Part shown: positions 49,828-61,345 of the stretch, piece by piece
Layout: each line of letters starts with the position of its first letter
Numbering within the stretch: position 1 is the first letter of the stretch
Assembly: GCF_001761485.1 (NCBI RefSeq)
Contig: NC_090775.1
Location: 2,983,001-3,047,000, forward strand
DNA length: 64,000 nt
Direction of reading: 5' to 3'
Source of the DNA: Yarrowia lipolytica
Taxonomy: Eukaryota; Ascomycota; Dipodascomycetes; Dipodascales
Made by a program: the position numbers and the translations under genes
Notes under the pieces: generated by a model
The model's input: only the letters and a program-made list of their open reading frames with translations
The model's database searches: none
Told to the model about the DNA's origin: nothing

Positions 49828-51002
49828 ACATTGACATGTACTTAATATAGATAGAGATTGTATGAGGGGCTTGGTGGTGACAGTGGGGAGTAGAGAAGAC
49901 GCAGGGCGTGTTCTACGAGAAAGGGGCGCCACTAATGCACCATACCAGAGGAATTCCACCAGGGCAACGACAGTGTGAGTACTCGTACCGTATGTACTTG
50001 TAGCTACTTTTGTTTACGGTATGTGTTTGTCTGTTTGCTCGTGTGATGTTGGGAGCGCGAGTCTCAATTGGATATGGCTTCCGTCACTACGCGAAACTAA
50101 CACGCAGGGAGGGGGCTGGTGTGGTATAGGGCTGATACATATTAAATGGTCTGCTGCTTCGACTGAAGTATACCTTTGTAATTTGTTTCCATCACTGCAT
50201 TGTCGTATACGTGCACACCAGAATTAAACGACTGCCTGGAATGTGGTTTGGACCTTAAACCCGTTTTAGTGCAGTATTGTACAAGCTACCCCGTAAAGTC
50301 TCACACAGCCTTCGGCTCTGAAGTGTCACATACCCATGCTTTGGTGTGTGATGTTCATGAATTAAAAAAAAAAAAAAAAAAAAAAGGTGTGGTTGTTATG
50401 GTGCAGAGTTGGTTTGAGAGCATGTCTTTATATTCTGACAACTCCCCGTGTCCGTTACTAGTAATCCTTGTTGAATAGCCAGTTTGCTCTCTCTCTCCAA
50501 GTACTTGTACTTGTAGCTCTGAAGATCATGTTTCAGAAGTACAAGTACAAGTATGTGAATACTATGTTTCTTGGTGTTCTTATTTAGCGTTCATCTTACA
50601 GCTCTTATTTAGACAACATATATATTTGTAAATTTAGTCATCCCTGTAGGCATTTTTTACTTGTGCTTGTGCTTATACAATAGCTTTTACCCTCATTAAT
50701 GTACAAGTACAAGAATTCCTGTCTTTCCAATTACCAATATCACCAGTCACCACTCGATAGAACCACGTAACCATTGAACACGTCCACAATCCCTCCTTTC
50801 CATCCATTTATCCAACACCACCCAGAATCGAACCCACGTCCCCCCATTAAACAGTCCGGGACATGCAGGCTTCGGGCACGTCGTCGAGGCTAATTAAGCT
50901 CTGGTCCGGGTAACACCACCTTTTCTTTATCACCAAACCTGGGTTAGGCCGTTTGATGCAGACCAAGAACCCGACCATCTTTTGATTCAGACCGCGCCAA
51001 AT
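49828..51002. other. Spacer with palindromic hairpin and A-run
   Basis: About 1.2 kb. It contains an intron-like pair (GTGAGT at 49975, CTAACACGCAG ending at 50106), a run of 22 A at 50364-50385, and the hairpin at 50502-50553. I can support no coding gene here. Confidence 0.45.
50502..50553. repeat. Perfect inverted repeat of TACTTGTACTTGTA
   Basis: The 14-base arm at 50502-50515 is exactly complementary to 50540-50553. The 24-base loop contains an inner CTGAA/TTCAG pairing, so the whole can fold into a long interrupted hairpin. It is the clearest example of the TACTTGTA words scattered through spacers of this window. Confidence 0.75.
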
Positions 51003-51482
51003 ATGGAGTACCAAGAAGGATTCGCCTCGCGCGAGTACGACAACGGACTTGTATACCAATTGCCCAACGCACAGCAAGTCCCACGCCAGCAGCCAGGTGG
51101 CCCACAGCTTCAACAACAGCACCATTCGCCGGGAGACACTCCTCCACAGATGGTGACAAAGTACCATACACAAATCGACGTCGCGGCTGCGGCAGCAGCA
51201 GCCGCGGCCTCTGAGCCGGACCCCGAGCCCGAGACGGAGCAGCCGTTCTACGTCAACGCCAAGCAATACCACCGAATACTGAAACGACGAGTGGCTCGAG
51301 CCAAGCTGGAAGAGAGCCTGAAGGTGGCACGCGGCCGAAAGCCGTATCTGCACGAGTCGCGACACAAACATGCCATGCGGCGACCCCGAGGCCAGGGTGG
51401 CCGGTTCCTGACTGCTGCAGAGATTGCAGAGAAGGAGAGACAGGAGGCTGAGGAAGCCCAGGCACAGGGAGAGAACAAGTGA
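51003..51482 (+). CDS. HAP2: CCAAT-binding factor subunit Hap2 (NF-YA)
   Basis: Hap2 is the sequence-specific subunit of the Hap2/3/5 (NF-Y) complex that binds CCAAT boxes and controls respiratory and iron-related genes. The 159-residue product has a Gln/Pro-rich N-terminus, an alanine run, and the complete NF-YA core near residues 86-145: the subunit-interaction helix [23 protein letters not shown], linker, and DNA-binding [22 protein letters not shown]. The start is taken at ATG 51003; the frame is open a few codons upstream only with a TTG. The protein is short, like NF-YA of other yeasts outside Saccharomyces. It converges on COG1 (350-base spacer, 51483-51832, with nothing recognised). 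Confidence 0.95.
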   Translation: MEYQEGFASREYDNGLVYQLPNAQQVPRQQPGGPQLQQQHHSPGDTPPQMVTKYHTQIDVAAAAAAAAASEPDPEPETEQPFYVNAKQYHRILKRRVARAKLEESLKVARGRKPYLHESRHKHAMRRPRGQGGRFLTAAEIAEKERQEAEEAQAQGENK

Positions 51483-51832
51483 CGAGAAAAGCGGACGTTC
51501 CGGTTACCACACACTAACGGTTGGAGTTTGAAGCCATGAAAAACCACCTTTTTATATGTAATATTGTACTACTTAGTGATGAATGATGATTAATGATTAA
51601 CTTGATGGCGTAGAGGGTACACGAAGTATATCGAGGGGAGGTAGTTAAAGGTGCAGGCCAGCACTTCGAGTTCACAGAATGACGATTCTAATAGGTGCTT
51701 CGAGCCCATCGCTTTTCTTTTTATCGTATGTCTCAAACTAATTATATGTGGAATATCACTTCATTCACGTGAGATTTACAACTTCATGGAAATACGAGCT
51801 ACGCTTCCAAGTGCGATCAGTCATTCTATAAT

Positions 51833-53779
51833 CTAAGCAAAAAGTAAGTCGCTCTGTGTCTTCTCTTCAGGCTGGACGTCGACTTTGGCAGAGTACTTGG
51901 GCATAAATACCGACTCGAACCTAGGGCACACAGTGAATAGCGAAGAAGGGCCAGAGAAGACTCTTGTTAGCTTCTCTCGCGACTGGAACAGAACCAACTG
52001 TGTGTTTGAGGTGTTCTCGCCCATCTCGCTCACAAATTCTGTCCCAATAAGTTCAGCAAGTTCAGAATACATGTCCCCAATGATTTTGTCAAAGGTGCCG
52101 GCTTCATGCATAGACAACGCGATTTGGAGCACAAATTTGCACTCATCAATGGTCTTGTGAGAACACTTCTCCAGCTCAGTCAGAATCTTGGAATGCAACC
52201 CAGCCAGACAGGTTGTGATGAACTCCTCACTGGTGGTATACTCCTTCTCCAGAAGAGCCACATGCTTCGAGGTCCACTCATCATCCTCATCATCACCTTC
52301 ATCGTCATCATCCAGTGATCCCTTGACCTTTACAAACACCTCCTTTAGACTGCCGAGGACAGCTCGGATCTTGGCCACGTTCTGCAACACCTGTTCATAC
52401 TGAGACACAATAGTGAATGCAGATGATCCGGTGACCTTGTTCCGAGTGTCGAGAATGCCCATAACATCGATCTTGGACGACTTGCCTGCTCCCACAAGAG
52501 TAAGAGCGTTCACAAGCGGCGAATCAAACGAAATGATAGCCTCCAGAGACACCTTGTCCTTTATCTTGTTCTTGAAAAGCCCAAAGTCAACCTCTCCGAG
52601 GTTTGCCTTGATCAGTTCATGAAATTTGGTCTTCCATGCTTGCAAAAACTTGTCGATGTTAAAAACGGAGCCGAAATCAGCATTCCGCAGATCTCGAGAC
52701 TTTCGGAAGAGCCCAAATACGTCCCTTAGAAGGTCAATCAAACCCTCCAGCGTATCACGAGACTTGATGGAATCGGTAGATGCACGATCCAAAACAGGTC
52801 CCATCTGGTCACGGCAATACTCCTGCAGAAGATCAATGATGCGTTTAGGAAACTTGTCATCACGGGAATACTTGCTTCGAGAAGGAATAGACGCTGCCTC
52901 AGCAACTTGTCTCGGTAAGGTGTCCCAGTTAAGCAACAGAGCAATGTTCTGTTTGCGTAGCTCTGTCTTGAGGGTCTCACATAGTGTGCCTTCACTGGAA
53001 AATTGGGCAGATTCCAGCTGATATAGAATAGAAGACTTCAAGGAAGCAGACGCCAGGTACTTGGAGGCAAACTTGAGTGTGTATGAAATACTGGTGAGAG
53101 CTTTGGTTAAGCTCTTCTGTTCAAGTCCTTCGAATCGGAGCTTCAAAAGATCTTCAAACGCGTCCTCCACAGACACAGAGAAAAAAATGCAATAGGAGAG
53201 AAGATCACTAGGCGAGATTTCTCCACTGAGACAGTTTATAAGTAGCTTGCGGTACTTGGACTTGAGAAAGTCACGTGGTTTGTTTGAGCCGTCCAGCGAG
53301 TGGAGATAGAACAGTCTTGCCATGAGCAGGTTGGATTGTTCAATTCTGGAGTCTGCGAAGAAAAGCAATTTTCGCAGAATCGACTCGATGGCAGATTTGT
53401 CCAGTTGAGCCTCGTTTGCTTTCGTCTCCTTTACCCATCTTTCTAGACTTTTGTCACATACAGCCAGTTCCTGTTTGATATCTCCATGGCTCAGATTACT
53501 CAAAAGTGTGTGTTGTTTGGTCATTTTTTCGCTCAGAGATTGAATGTCGTCTGTAGTACCCAATAAATCACGGTACGTGGTGTTTATCAGACATCTCAAT
53601 TCCTCATTTCGGCGATCCTTTTTGCTTCGAAGCTGCTGCTCAATGATGACCACGTCTGCGATCGAGTACTTGGACATTGTGGACTGCCACGACGACAATC
53701 CCAAGGCCATATAATCGTCTGCAGACGTCGCATTACGGATCTTGAGAGCTAGAGCCGAGTTTGCTGGCGGCTGTTGCAT
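51833..53779 (-). CDS. COG1: Conserved oligomeric Golgi complex subunit 1
   Basis: The COG tether directs retrograde vesicle traffic within the Golgi; Cog1 links its two lobes. The 648-residue product is helical. The N-terminal region IADVVIIEQQLRSKKDRRNEELRCLINTTYRDLLGTTDDIQSLSEKM matches the Vps51/Cog1-type opening helix pair of the family. A strongly acidic insertion (DDDDEGDDEDDEW) occurs near residue 490. No membrane spans or catalytic motifs are present, as expected. The assignment rests on the N-terminal pattern and overall length; another CATCHR-family tether subunit is the main alternative. Start ATG 53779 is the first in frame. Confidence 0.78.
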   Translation of the reverse strand: MQQPPANSALALKIRNATSADDYMALGLSSWQSTMSKYSIADVVIIEQQLRSKKDRRNEELRCLINTTYRDLLGTTDDIQSLSEKMTKQHTLLSNLSHGDIKQELAVCDKSLERWVKETKANEAQLDKSAIESILRKLLFFADSRIEQSNLLMARLFYLHSLDGSNKPRDFLKSKYRKLLINCLSGEISPSDLLSYCIFFSVSVEDAFEDLLKLRFEGLEQKSLTKALTSISYTLKFASKYLASASLKSSILYQLESAQFSSEGTLCETLKTELRKQNIALLLNWDTLPRQVAEAASIPSRSKYSRDDKFPKRIIDLLQEYCRDQMGPVLDRASTDSIKSRDTLEGLIDLLRDVFGLFRKSRDLRNADFGSVFNIDKFLQAWKTKFHELIKANLGEVDFGLFKNKIKDKVSLEAIISFDSPLVNALTLVGAGKSSKIDVMGILDTRNKVTGSSAFTIVSQYEQVLQNVAKIRAVLGSLKEVFVKVKGSLDDDDEGDDEDDEWTSKHVALLEKEYTTSEEFITTCLAGLHSKILTELEKCSHKTIDECKFVLQIALSMHEAGTFDKIIGDMYSELAELIGTEFVSEMGENTSNTQLVLFQSREKLTRVFSGPSSLFTVCPRFESVFMPKYSAKVDVQPEEKTQSDLLFA

Positions 53780-54260
53780 TTCAGGTCGTGAATTAGTGGT
53801 GGTAGGGATACGTGGTGTTGTGCATGGTCATATGCATGCTGGATAAACCCTAACCTGGGCGGTGTAGCTTGGGGTGAAATTGTGGTGAAATCGAAGGTAA
53901 GGAGCATGTGATTGACAGTTGTGGCTATTTATCATTATTGTATCATTAACCTGTACAACGACCTTCATGTGAAGTTGCGGGAAACGGGAAGAGTCATTAC
54001 TGTGATCAGCATTGACATTTCTTCCATGCTTCAGCAGCAATCCCAAACAAACTATTTCAAAGCTAACTAATTCCAACTAAAAATCTACCACCCCATGGAT
54101 AAAACAGATCTAATACTGAAGCTGTGGCTACAGGAAAACTCAAGATACATAAAATGAAGCCGATGTGATATCTCAACCTTTAATTTTTCAAAATCGCACT
54201 GGTTTTTTTGCATAAATTCCATCTCGAGTACTGTGTAGCGAACCAATAGTCTCATCACAT

Positions 54261-54342
54261 GGGCGTCTTGGTGTAGTTTGGTTATCACACATGCGCTTAA
54301 GCATGCGCGGAGTTCCCGGTTCGATTTTCCGGTGTCGGTCCA
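54261..54342 (+). pseudogene. Degenerate tRNA-like sequence (tRNA-Val type)
   Basis: The order of parts is that of a tRNA gene. An A-box-like TTGGTGTAGTTTGGTTATCAC is followed by a possible anticodon stem TGCGC/GCGCG closing an 8-base loop beginning TTAA, then a B-box-like GGTTCGATT, and a run of eight or more T just after (from 54344). It does not fold properly: the loop is one base too long, the T stem pairs only in part, and the acceptor ends do not match. The D-arm and TTAA loop resemble tRNA-Val(AAC). I read it as a decayed tRNA gene that may still attract Pol III. Confidence 0.5.
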
Positions 54343-55779
54343 ATTTTTTTTATTCATGGTGGCATGATTACCCCAAATCCTGCCAACTGAACATCGTCAT
54401 ATATTGTGCTGTTATATTGTGCGATGTGAATGTGACGATTTTATTTTTTGCAGCTGTTGGGACTGCTCAAAAATGTCCTGCACTTTGCCTTGAAGGTGTA
54501 CGTACAGTACAGACGTTAAACGGCTGGCATAGGGGGCAATTTAACGTCCGATAGTCCGTCTTCAGACAATCATACAGCCTAGATCCATCCAGACAACTAT
54601 ACAGCATGTCAACTCGACGAGAACGACAGTAATATTAGCACCCCTGCTTGATTTCAGGAGACACCGCTGCTCTTAAACGTGCCTATACCATGCTAGTGTT
54701 TCACCAGTTCTTAACCAGTGGTCCAGCTTGTTGTAGACTCCCGCTTGCGTAGCTTGAGTATGTACGGTACCGAAAACAACCGCCGTTCAAATGTGGCCTG
54801 AAAGAGAAGCCCTACCCTACACTATGGCTTACTCCACAGGACAACCGCACACGTCGATAGGGCTTGTGTAACCGTTCGGACAATGGGAAAGGGCCATAAA
54901 TCAATATTTTTACTTGGTACACGTGGCGCAGTACAGATATTATCGGAGCGGTGTCGTCAGGCCATTGCCGCCCAGCCCACATTTCCCTTGTCTACGCACT
55001 CTAACAAGTGTGATGACGGGAACAAGAGCAAAGACCGATGATGAATTCGGGCATAATTAATATGGCGACTAGGGCGGTTTTGCCAAACACGCCCTTTGTA
55101 AATGGCAGGCATGTTTTGCCCCAAATGTTTCATCGCGACAGTATGGACGCCCACGCTGTCGGATATTATTCATTTCCGTGGATTCTCAGACAGGAACCGA
55201 CCATCCATAAACAACTGTCGTACGACGTATTGTACCAGTACATACTATAATGTCGGTCACACCTCAATCACCCCACTAAATATTCTAATATCTGGGCTAC
55301 AGCGCACGAGAACACGACATCTCCTTCTCGCATGTACAACTGCACCATGTATCAAGGAGCGTCCAGTCCGTCTCCATAGCAATAGGCGAGGAGAGACATT
55401 ATTGGTTTACCAGGGTTTAGCTCAATTAAAGAGAATGAGAGTCCGAATGAGTTCAGAGTGACAACCTCCCACTTGTCTCACCATGGAAAGGCTGATTCAT
55501 TCACCTGGAATGTGGAAGTATGTGTACGATTTTGGAAGATACTCATTAGAAATCACAACACAACAAGATATTAAGGTGCCAGATGTTGAAAAGGACGAGA
55601 CTACAAGGGTACCCGTACTCGTACAAGTAGTATGCGAGGATATTGGCAGAAAAAAAATGCATATATTAACGAACGTGGGAGTATTGTGCTACTCCATGCA
55701 GTGAGATCAACTCTTAAATAGGTATGTGTGGCTGATAGGCCGCACAACTGATTGTGAACAAGTAGCTAGACTGTGCAAC
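54343..55779. other. 1.4-kb gene-poor spacer
   Basis: Between the tRNA relic and RSR1. No coding frame with family resemblance; short TACAAGTAG/ACTCGTAC words near 55610. Nothing else supported. Confidence 0.4.
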
Positions 55780-56544
55780 TTACATGATAACACACCCCTT
55801 CTTCTTCTTCTTCTTCACCTCCGAATTCTTCCTCTGATGCCCTTTGAAACTCGTCGAGATGTTTCGGATAGACGCTGCCGAACTCGTACTCTTGACACTC
55901 ACGTGCTTCGACGCTCTATCGTCGTAAGGCATGTTCAGATAGTCTGCTCCAGTAGAGGACGTGGGGCTGTGGGTAGGGCTGCTCACGCCCATTCCGCTTG
56001 TACCAGCCAAGGAAACGGTTGAGCCGCCAAACGACGAGTCTCGACGAATGATCTGTCGCAGAAGGTCCTGGAACACCTGGTCAATGTTGGTCTTGAACTT
56101 GGCCGACGTCTCGTAGAAGGGAACCTTGCCCCATTGGTTGGCCAGCGCCACTCCGTCCCGAGGCTGCACCTGTCGCTCGTTTTCCAGATCGCACTTGTTG
56201 CCCACCAGCACCATGGGCACGTTGTTGTTGTCCTTGATCCGACACACCTGTTGTCGCAGCTCCTGCAGCTCTCGCAAAGACGACTCCGAGTTGACTGAGT
56301 AGACCAGAACGAAGCCCTCACCGTTTCGGATGTACAGCTCTCGCATGGCGGTGAATTGCTCGACTCCAGCGGTGTCGAGAATCTCCATGGTGCAGTGCCG
56401 GCCATCCAGATTCACCTTTTTGCAGTAGGAATCCTCAATGGTAGGGTCGTAGGACTCGATGAAAATGTCCTGCACGTACTGGACGGTAATGGCAGACTTT
56501 CCGACGCCACCGGCGCCCAGAACGACGATTTTGTAGTCTCTCAT
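55780..56544 (-). CDS. RSR1: Ras-family GTPase Rsr1/Bud1
   Basis: Rsr1 is the Rap-like GTPase that marks the bud or hyphal growth site and recruits Cdc24/Cdc42. The 254-residue product has G1 GAGGVGKS (10-17), effector loop YDPTIEDSY (32-40), DTAG (57-60) and later NKCD and ETSAK. The residue after DTAG is Val instead of the Ras catalytic Gln, as expected for Rsr1/Rap types, which rely on their GAP differently. The C-terminal extension is Ser-rich, then a polylysine stretch and the CAAX box CVIM for farnesylation and membrane targeting. Overall length is near that of yeast Rsr1. The gene could act in the dimorphic growth and mating of this yeast; that is inference. Confidence 0.93.
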   Translation of the reverse strand: MRDYKIVVLGAGGVGKSAITVQYVQDIFIESYDPTIEDSYCKKVNLDGRHCTMEILDTAGVEQFTAMRELYIRNGEGFVLVYSVNSESSLRELQELRQQVCRIKDNNNVPMVLVGNKCDLENERQVQPRDGVALANQWGKVPFYETSAKFKTNIDQVFQDLLRQIIRRDSSFGGSTVSLAGTSGMGVSSPTHSPTSSTGADYLNMPYDDRASKHVSVKSTSSAASIRNISTSFKGHQRKNSEVKKKKKKGCVIM

Positions 56545-59500
56545 GCTGTGTATTTTTTTGTGGTGGTGAGAAGCGTAGGAGGGCTCAGGTATAAGTCATG
56601 TTTTGGTAGCTACGCTTGTTAGACATTAAGTTCACGTGTGAAATTTGGGTTTGTCATCAAGTTCTGGGCGGATGTCCATGAACATCGTTGTGATAGGGAT
56701 AGGGGTGGAAAAATTACATAAAAATGCTTGACTTCATTATGGCTACTTTTTCCCATCTTTTATTTGTTTCTCGTCCTACAGGAATCTCAAATATCAGACG
56801 CTGCCCGCCACTCATTCCAACTCATATACACCAACACTAAAGCATAGTCCCAAAACTCTGTTTGTTGTCTCTGTGCTTTTTGTTTTGTTTTTATGTCCTC
56901 TTTCAAACAGGCGGGTGAGACAGTTGTGGGTTGTCTTTAGGCGTTTTGCGCCCTCTGCTTTAAGGCGTATACGACGCATTCCGCAGACGTTGCTCGGTAC
57001 AGTAGTCCGGCTGATGGCAAGTGGCCCTTAAGCCCTTTCATTTGGCCCCCTACTTGTCTCGTTATTCAAGCCGTATATGCCCTGCCTGGCTGCTATACCT
57101 CACTGGGCCCACTTGGCGAAGAACCAAAAATAGACCCGTTTATTATTTCGCTCTGACACAAATATTCCGCCGAAAAGTGCCATATGTACTTTTGTGTCAA
57201 GACGCGAAACGCGACCTCTTTAGGCTCGGGGCACGTGCTGTACTAGTATAGCCACATAAGGGGTACAAGTGGCATAGAAGCTGTGCAATATTGTGGACAC
57301 GGGACATAAACAAACCGAGCGCTGTACCAGCCTCGTGTCTAGCATAACAGCTATAGTTGCGCGCGTGTAGATGATTATTCAGCCCGATACAAGTAGACCC
57401 CGCTGGAAACTCAATTGTCAAAACACTGTTGACAATCATGAAAATCAGGGCAACCCAAGACCACACCACCACATACAAGCGCGGTGCGAGACACTCTGCC
57501 AGTAGCGAGTTCGATACTTGTACAAGGCGAGTTGTTTCATTCTGCGGTCTGAACCGACAGCCTCACGTCTCCCACTCGCTAAGAATGTAACGTCCACTGG
57601 CAGTGGTGCGCTCCTTGCATTCCCCTTCTTCTCCTGTCTTGCTGGCTTCGTCCTAACCACACATAGACACTGTGTTGTTAGGAGCGCTTGACAACCTAAA
57701 AACCCCCAAGACTGCATTCCGTCACTCCCGAGATGACGGAAGTGGATAGTGAGGAATTTGGGGACGGCAGGGCGCGAACCAGGGCTCTCAAGTCTTAGAA
57801 TCGCTCAGGAGATCGTCAGATGGACCCCAGACGTCTCCCTTCTCTCCCCTGGCACTTGTACACATGCTACAGTACGAGTAGCTTGCTCTGAACGCTGCCC
57901 TACTTGTAGCTCTGCCAACTGTGTGTTTGGTGTGCACCAGTCGAACCTAAAGGGTTGATACAGTGCCCACCCTCAGAGCCAGAGATCTTCATCTGGGGAA
58001 AATCAAAACAGCACAGACGGGTATAAACATACATCTGGCAGAAAATGTGCAAAACAACGGGCGAAAAATATCGAGCCCGTGCATTTATACAGCCACGAGA
58101 AAAGGAATAAGCCGCTGTCCACATGAAACAAAAGACACCCTGGTTCTTTTTTTTTGCCCCCCTTTTTTTTCTTTCTGTCAAACCAGCCACGCGACACCTC
58201 TACTCATTATGCCAGAGAGCCACTATTGTTAGCTTAGCTCACCCCTTGGATGCACTCCTTCATACTTTTTTTTCTCTCCGATTGTTCAACCACACACACA
58301 AGGTGCAAAGTTTTCCATCGTGTCATGCAAGGAGTGCCTAAACATCAACCAAGGACCGATGACAGACTCCTTGGGTCGTCTAACTACACTACGAGTACAA
58401 TATTTATGGACTTGGCTCACGTGATAGCCGCTATAACCTCCCATGGCAAGCTTCGGTTCCTGGGCTCCTGATCTACAGGCACCTGCCCCTTGCGGATGAT
58501 GGTCGGTGTTTTGTCGATCTTTGGGGCTAGGGTAGCACAGCTCATAGTGGTTGTTGGGTGATCTGTCTTATTAAGCCGATACCTTGTAATAGCAATGTCT
58601 GATAAGCCATTCGGACAAGTCAATGTCTTAGGTGCTCCTCGCGCCAGGCATGACTATCGTACATACCATACAATACCAGCTCGTCCTTAACCTGACCATT
58701 TACTGGTACAAATGCCGTTTGCAAAAGTCGCTTAGTGGCTGGCTACAAGTAGTGCGCCGCTATAAAGGGTAATTGAGCCGTGCCATCCTGGATCGTACCA
58801 GTGCGATATCGTACAGTAGCTACAGTTCTACTAGGACTATCACCTCACGGGCCGCGCCAGATTAGACTGCTATATCTGGTCATCATACCATTTTTGTCTC
58901 AGTCGGTATAAGAATGTTGTGCGAGATGAGACAGCATGAGTGGTTTGAATGTGATCTTAGATCGGCGTCTGGCATTGTGTTCCTATGATACGCCACGGAG
59001 AACCACCTCGAGTGAGAGCGTCCAATTAGATCGCTTTTAGAACAACTTTTAGCACTGCTCACCAGCTCTTTCTGGACTGAATACGACCAGAAAGGTGCCC
59101 CGGATCTAAGACAACAACTGATGTATCCTGTGGTCGCTGCATCGGCTGCTTTTCTGTCTCCTGCGGTTGGTGCATGATACGAAGAATGTTGAAAAGAGTC
59201 CAACAGAGAAGGGTCTGTTATATACTGTTCTACTTTTACAGGTTCTGGCAGCTACAAAGGAAGATCATTCTGAGACTAAAAAACTCCTCTATTGAACTTC
59301 CTTCCTTAGTCTATTGTACCGTACTTCCACTTGATTAAGTGTCGTCACACACCTTGTCGACTACCTACAGTAGTTACCATTATGTATGTACAGTACGGTA
59401 CATACATCGTACTACCTCTTCCCCATGCTTCTGTGCATGAACTAGAATGAATACAAATCATATTGGGGTCTGTACATGACAGGATGGGGAAGCCAGCATA

Positions 59501-60142
59501 ATGGTTGAAAAAGTGCTCATCAACGTATCCGGGACTTATGCTATCATACACGGATGGACTCATGCATGATGAACTCGTCAATATAGGGTCTTGACTGCTC
59601 GTAGTAAGTATCGTCGGTGGTAAAAGGGAATAATTAGCTTCCAGAGAGGTGCAAACTAACCTACAAGTTAGATGGAGACCATGGTTTGTTGTATATAGAT
59701 TCATATGACATGAAGGTCAGCTCCTGGCAAAGGTCAAATATTGCTATCATATTCTATGCTATACGATCTGTGCATTCAGAAACGTGAGTCTTATCCTGTA
59801 TGCGTATCTCACCCGAGAGTAAGGATTGCAGATGCGCAATTGGATATTTACGTGGCCCTGACCTTCTTCTCAGCTTTCATTTGTTTGTCCTATCCTCTGA
59901 CTTTTCCTTCCACAGTACGCCTTGAATCATATCCTTCTTACAAGTACAATACGAATACAAGTGCATGTACTGTACGTACTTGTAGCTACTAGCTACCTTA
60001 TGCTGGACACTTTTATGTAGACTTGTTTAGGCAAGTATAACCACAGTGGAGGGGTCTAGCAATGCGATAAATAGACAAAAGACGATTCTTGGAAAAGACG
60101 TTTCTGCTTTTTTGTTGCACGCAGCTTGACTTCTGTCCAACA
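56545..60142. other. 3.6-kb gene-poor stretch
   Basis: The longest gap in the window. Apart from the RSR1 upstream region at the left and a leader before 60143, I find no supported gene. There is a pyrimidine-rich block near 58145-58175, mixed TACTTGTA/TACAAGTAC words (57520, 57857, 57902, 58745, 59940-59990), and a weak tRNA-like patch at 57755-57830 that does not fold. Unannotated non-coding RNA or small spliced genes remain possible. Confidence 0.45.
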
Positions 60143-61150
60143 ATGGCTGCAACACTATCTCCGGCTTCGCCATCTGCCCCAGGACTGGCACGAGAGATCG
60201 AGAAACTCCGCAAAACGGAGTTTACCGTCTTCATCAACCTGCAGCCTGGTCTGATGGTGTTTATCGAGTTTTTTCGAGCTAGCATCACAGTCCACGTGGT
60301 TGACGAGATGGAAGGCATGCTGTACCGACACAAGGTGATGTTCATGGATGTCGGCATTGATACCAAAGTAGTGAACGAAAAGTCGACTCGAGAATGGACT
60401 GGATACGATGCAAAGGCCCTCAATGAAAATACCATTGCCATTTTTGTCTACCATGATGTCTTCAACCTCACTATTGAAGGACGAGGTGAGCTACGTCCCC
60501 TAGTGGTTAGAGTGGGAGAATCAACTGATTGGATGGGCAGCTTTATGCCTCTATTTTCCAAAATTCTTAATATCAGTGACCAGATGGCAAAGACCAAGCC
60601 TGAGTCCACACCAGCTAAGGGCTTCCGACTGCTCCACCGAGTTCCAGAGTCCACAAACTACATGATCGTGTGCAGTGACGGAGTGACTATTCCTGTTCAT
60701 TCACTTGTTCTTAAGTCGGTATGGCCCTATTTTGCCAAGCTGACGAGCTCAGAACCTGCCAAAATCAAAGAGGGAGCATGGGCTATGCCTTATGGGTCAA
60801 CATGGGTTTTCCCGCTGATCAAATACTGCTATGGTGACCTGGAAACAATGAACTTTGAGGAAGCAACGGGAGCGCTGATCCTAGCACAGAGATACGATCT
60901 ACCAGAACTATCTCAAATTGTCCAAAGACACATTCTGGGAAGTCCTCTGAACATTGAGACGTGCCTGCTGGGATGGAAACGAGCCTTTGAGGGCAACAAT
61001 AGCGTGGTGAGAATGTACTGTGCTCGACACTACTACCAAAACATGAACCAGCTTGCCATCAGCAATACCTATGCTGAGCTTACCAAGGAGGAGTTGATCC
61101 AGCTCGGAATAGATGCCGGTGAGAGTCTGAAACAGATTGAACGGAAATAA
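60143..61150 (+). CDS. BTB/POZ-domain protein
   Basis: The 335-residue product has a poorly characterised N-terminal half (MATH-like in position, not recognisably in sequence) and a BTB/POZ domain at about residues 170-275: NYMIVCSDGVTIPVHSLVLKSVWPYFAKL, then WVFPLIKYCYGDLETMNFEEATGALILAQRYDLPEL. BTB domains dimerise and often act as Cullin-3 adaptors; fungal members of this layout are mostly uncharacterised. No membrane span or zinc finger is seen. The start at 60143 is the first ATG after a CCAACA leader. It converges on THR4 with 195 bases between stops. Confidence 0.82.
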   Translation: MAATLSPASPSAPGLAREIEKLRKTEFTVFINLQPGLMVFIEFFRASITVHVVDEMEGMLYRHKVMFMDVGIDTKVVNEKSTREWTGYDAKALNENTIAIFVYHDVFNLTIEGRGELRPLVVRVGESTDWMGSFMPLFSKILNISDQMAKTKPESTPAKGFRLLHRVPESTNYMIVCSDGVTIPVHSLVLKSVWPYFAKLTSSEPAKIKEGAWAMPYGSTWVFPLIKYCYGDLETMNFEEATGALILAQRYDLPELSQIVQRHILGSPLNIETCLLGWKRAFEGNNSVVRMYCARHYYQNMNQLAISNTYAELTKEELIQLGIDAGESLKQIERK

Positions 61151-61345
61151 AGAAAACGTGATTTAATGACTTCAATACGAAACATGTTGTAACCAATATT
61201 AATTTTTATCTATTTGCATGCACAAAACAGTTAACATGCCTGTTTCATAGCCTATACCTTTCAGTGTTTTAGTGGCGCATACTTTCAGACGTACCGAGGC
61301 CCCTGCTAAACAAGTATCAAAGTTGCTTCCCTCTTTCAAATCAAT

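Noticed and set aside
50825-50900. tRNA-like GAATCGAACCC on the minus-strand side
   Set aside because: The T stem does not pair (G opposite G) and no anticodon arm or matching acceptor is found within tRNA distance.
50847-51371. Minus-strand frame across the HAP2 5' region with a plausible-looking tail and a CCTAACCCAG acceptor-like site
   Set aside because: It overlaps HAP2 antisense, has no donor at a suitable distance and no recognisable domain.
57668-57717. CTAACAACACAG acceptor-like sequence on the minus strand
   Set aside because: The branch-to-acceptor spacing is long for this yeast, and the frame downstream has no recognisable product.
57755-57830. tRNA-like patch GGCGCGAACCAGGGCTCTC
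   Set aside because: Contains a GTTCG-type loop on the minus strand, but T-stem and acceptor pairing fail and no anticodon loop is clear. At most a very old relic.
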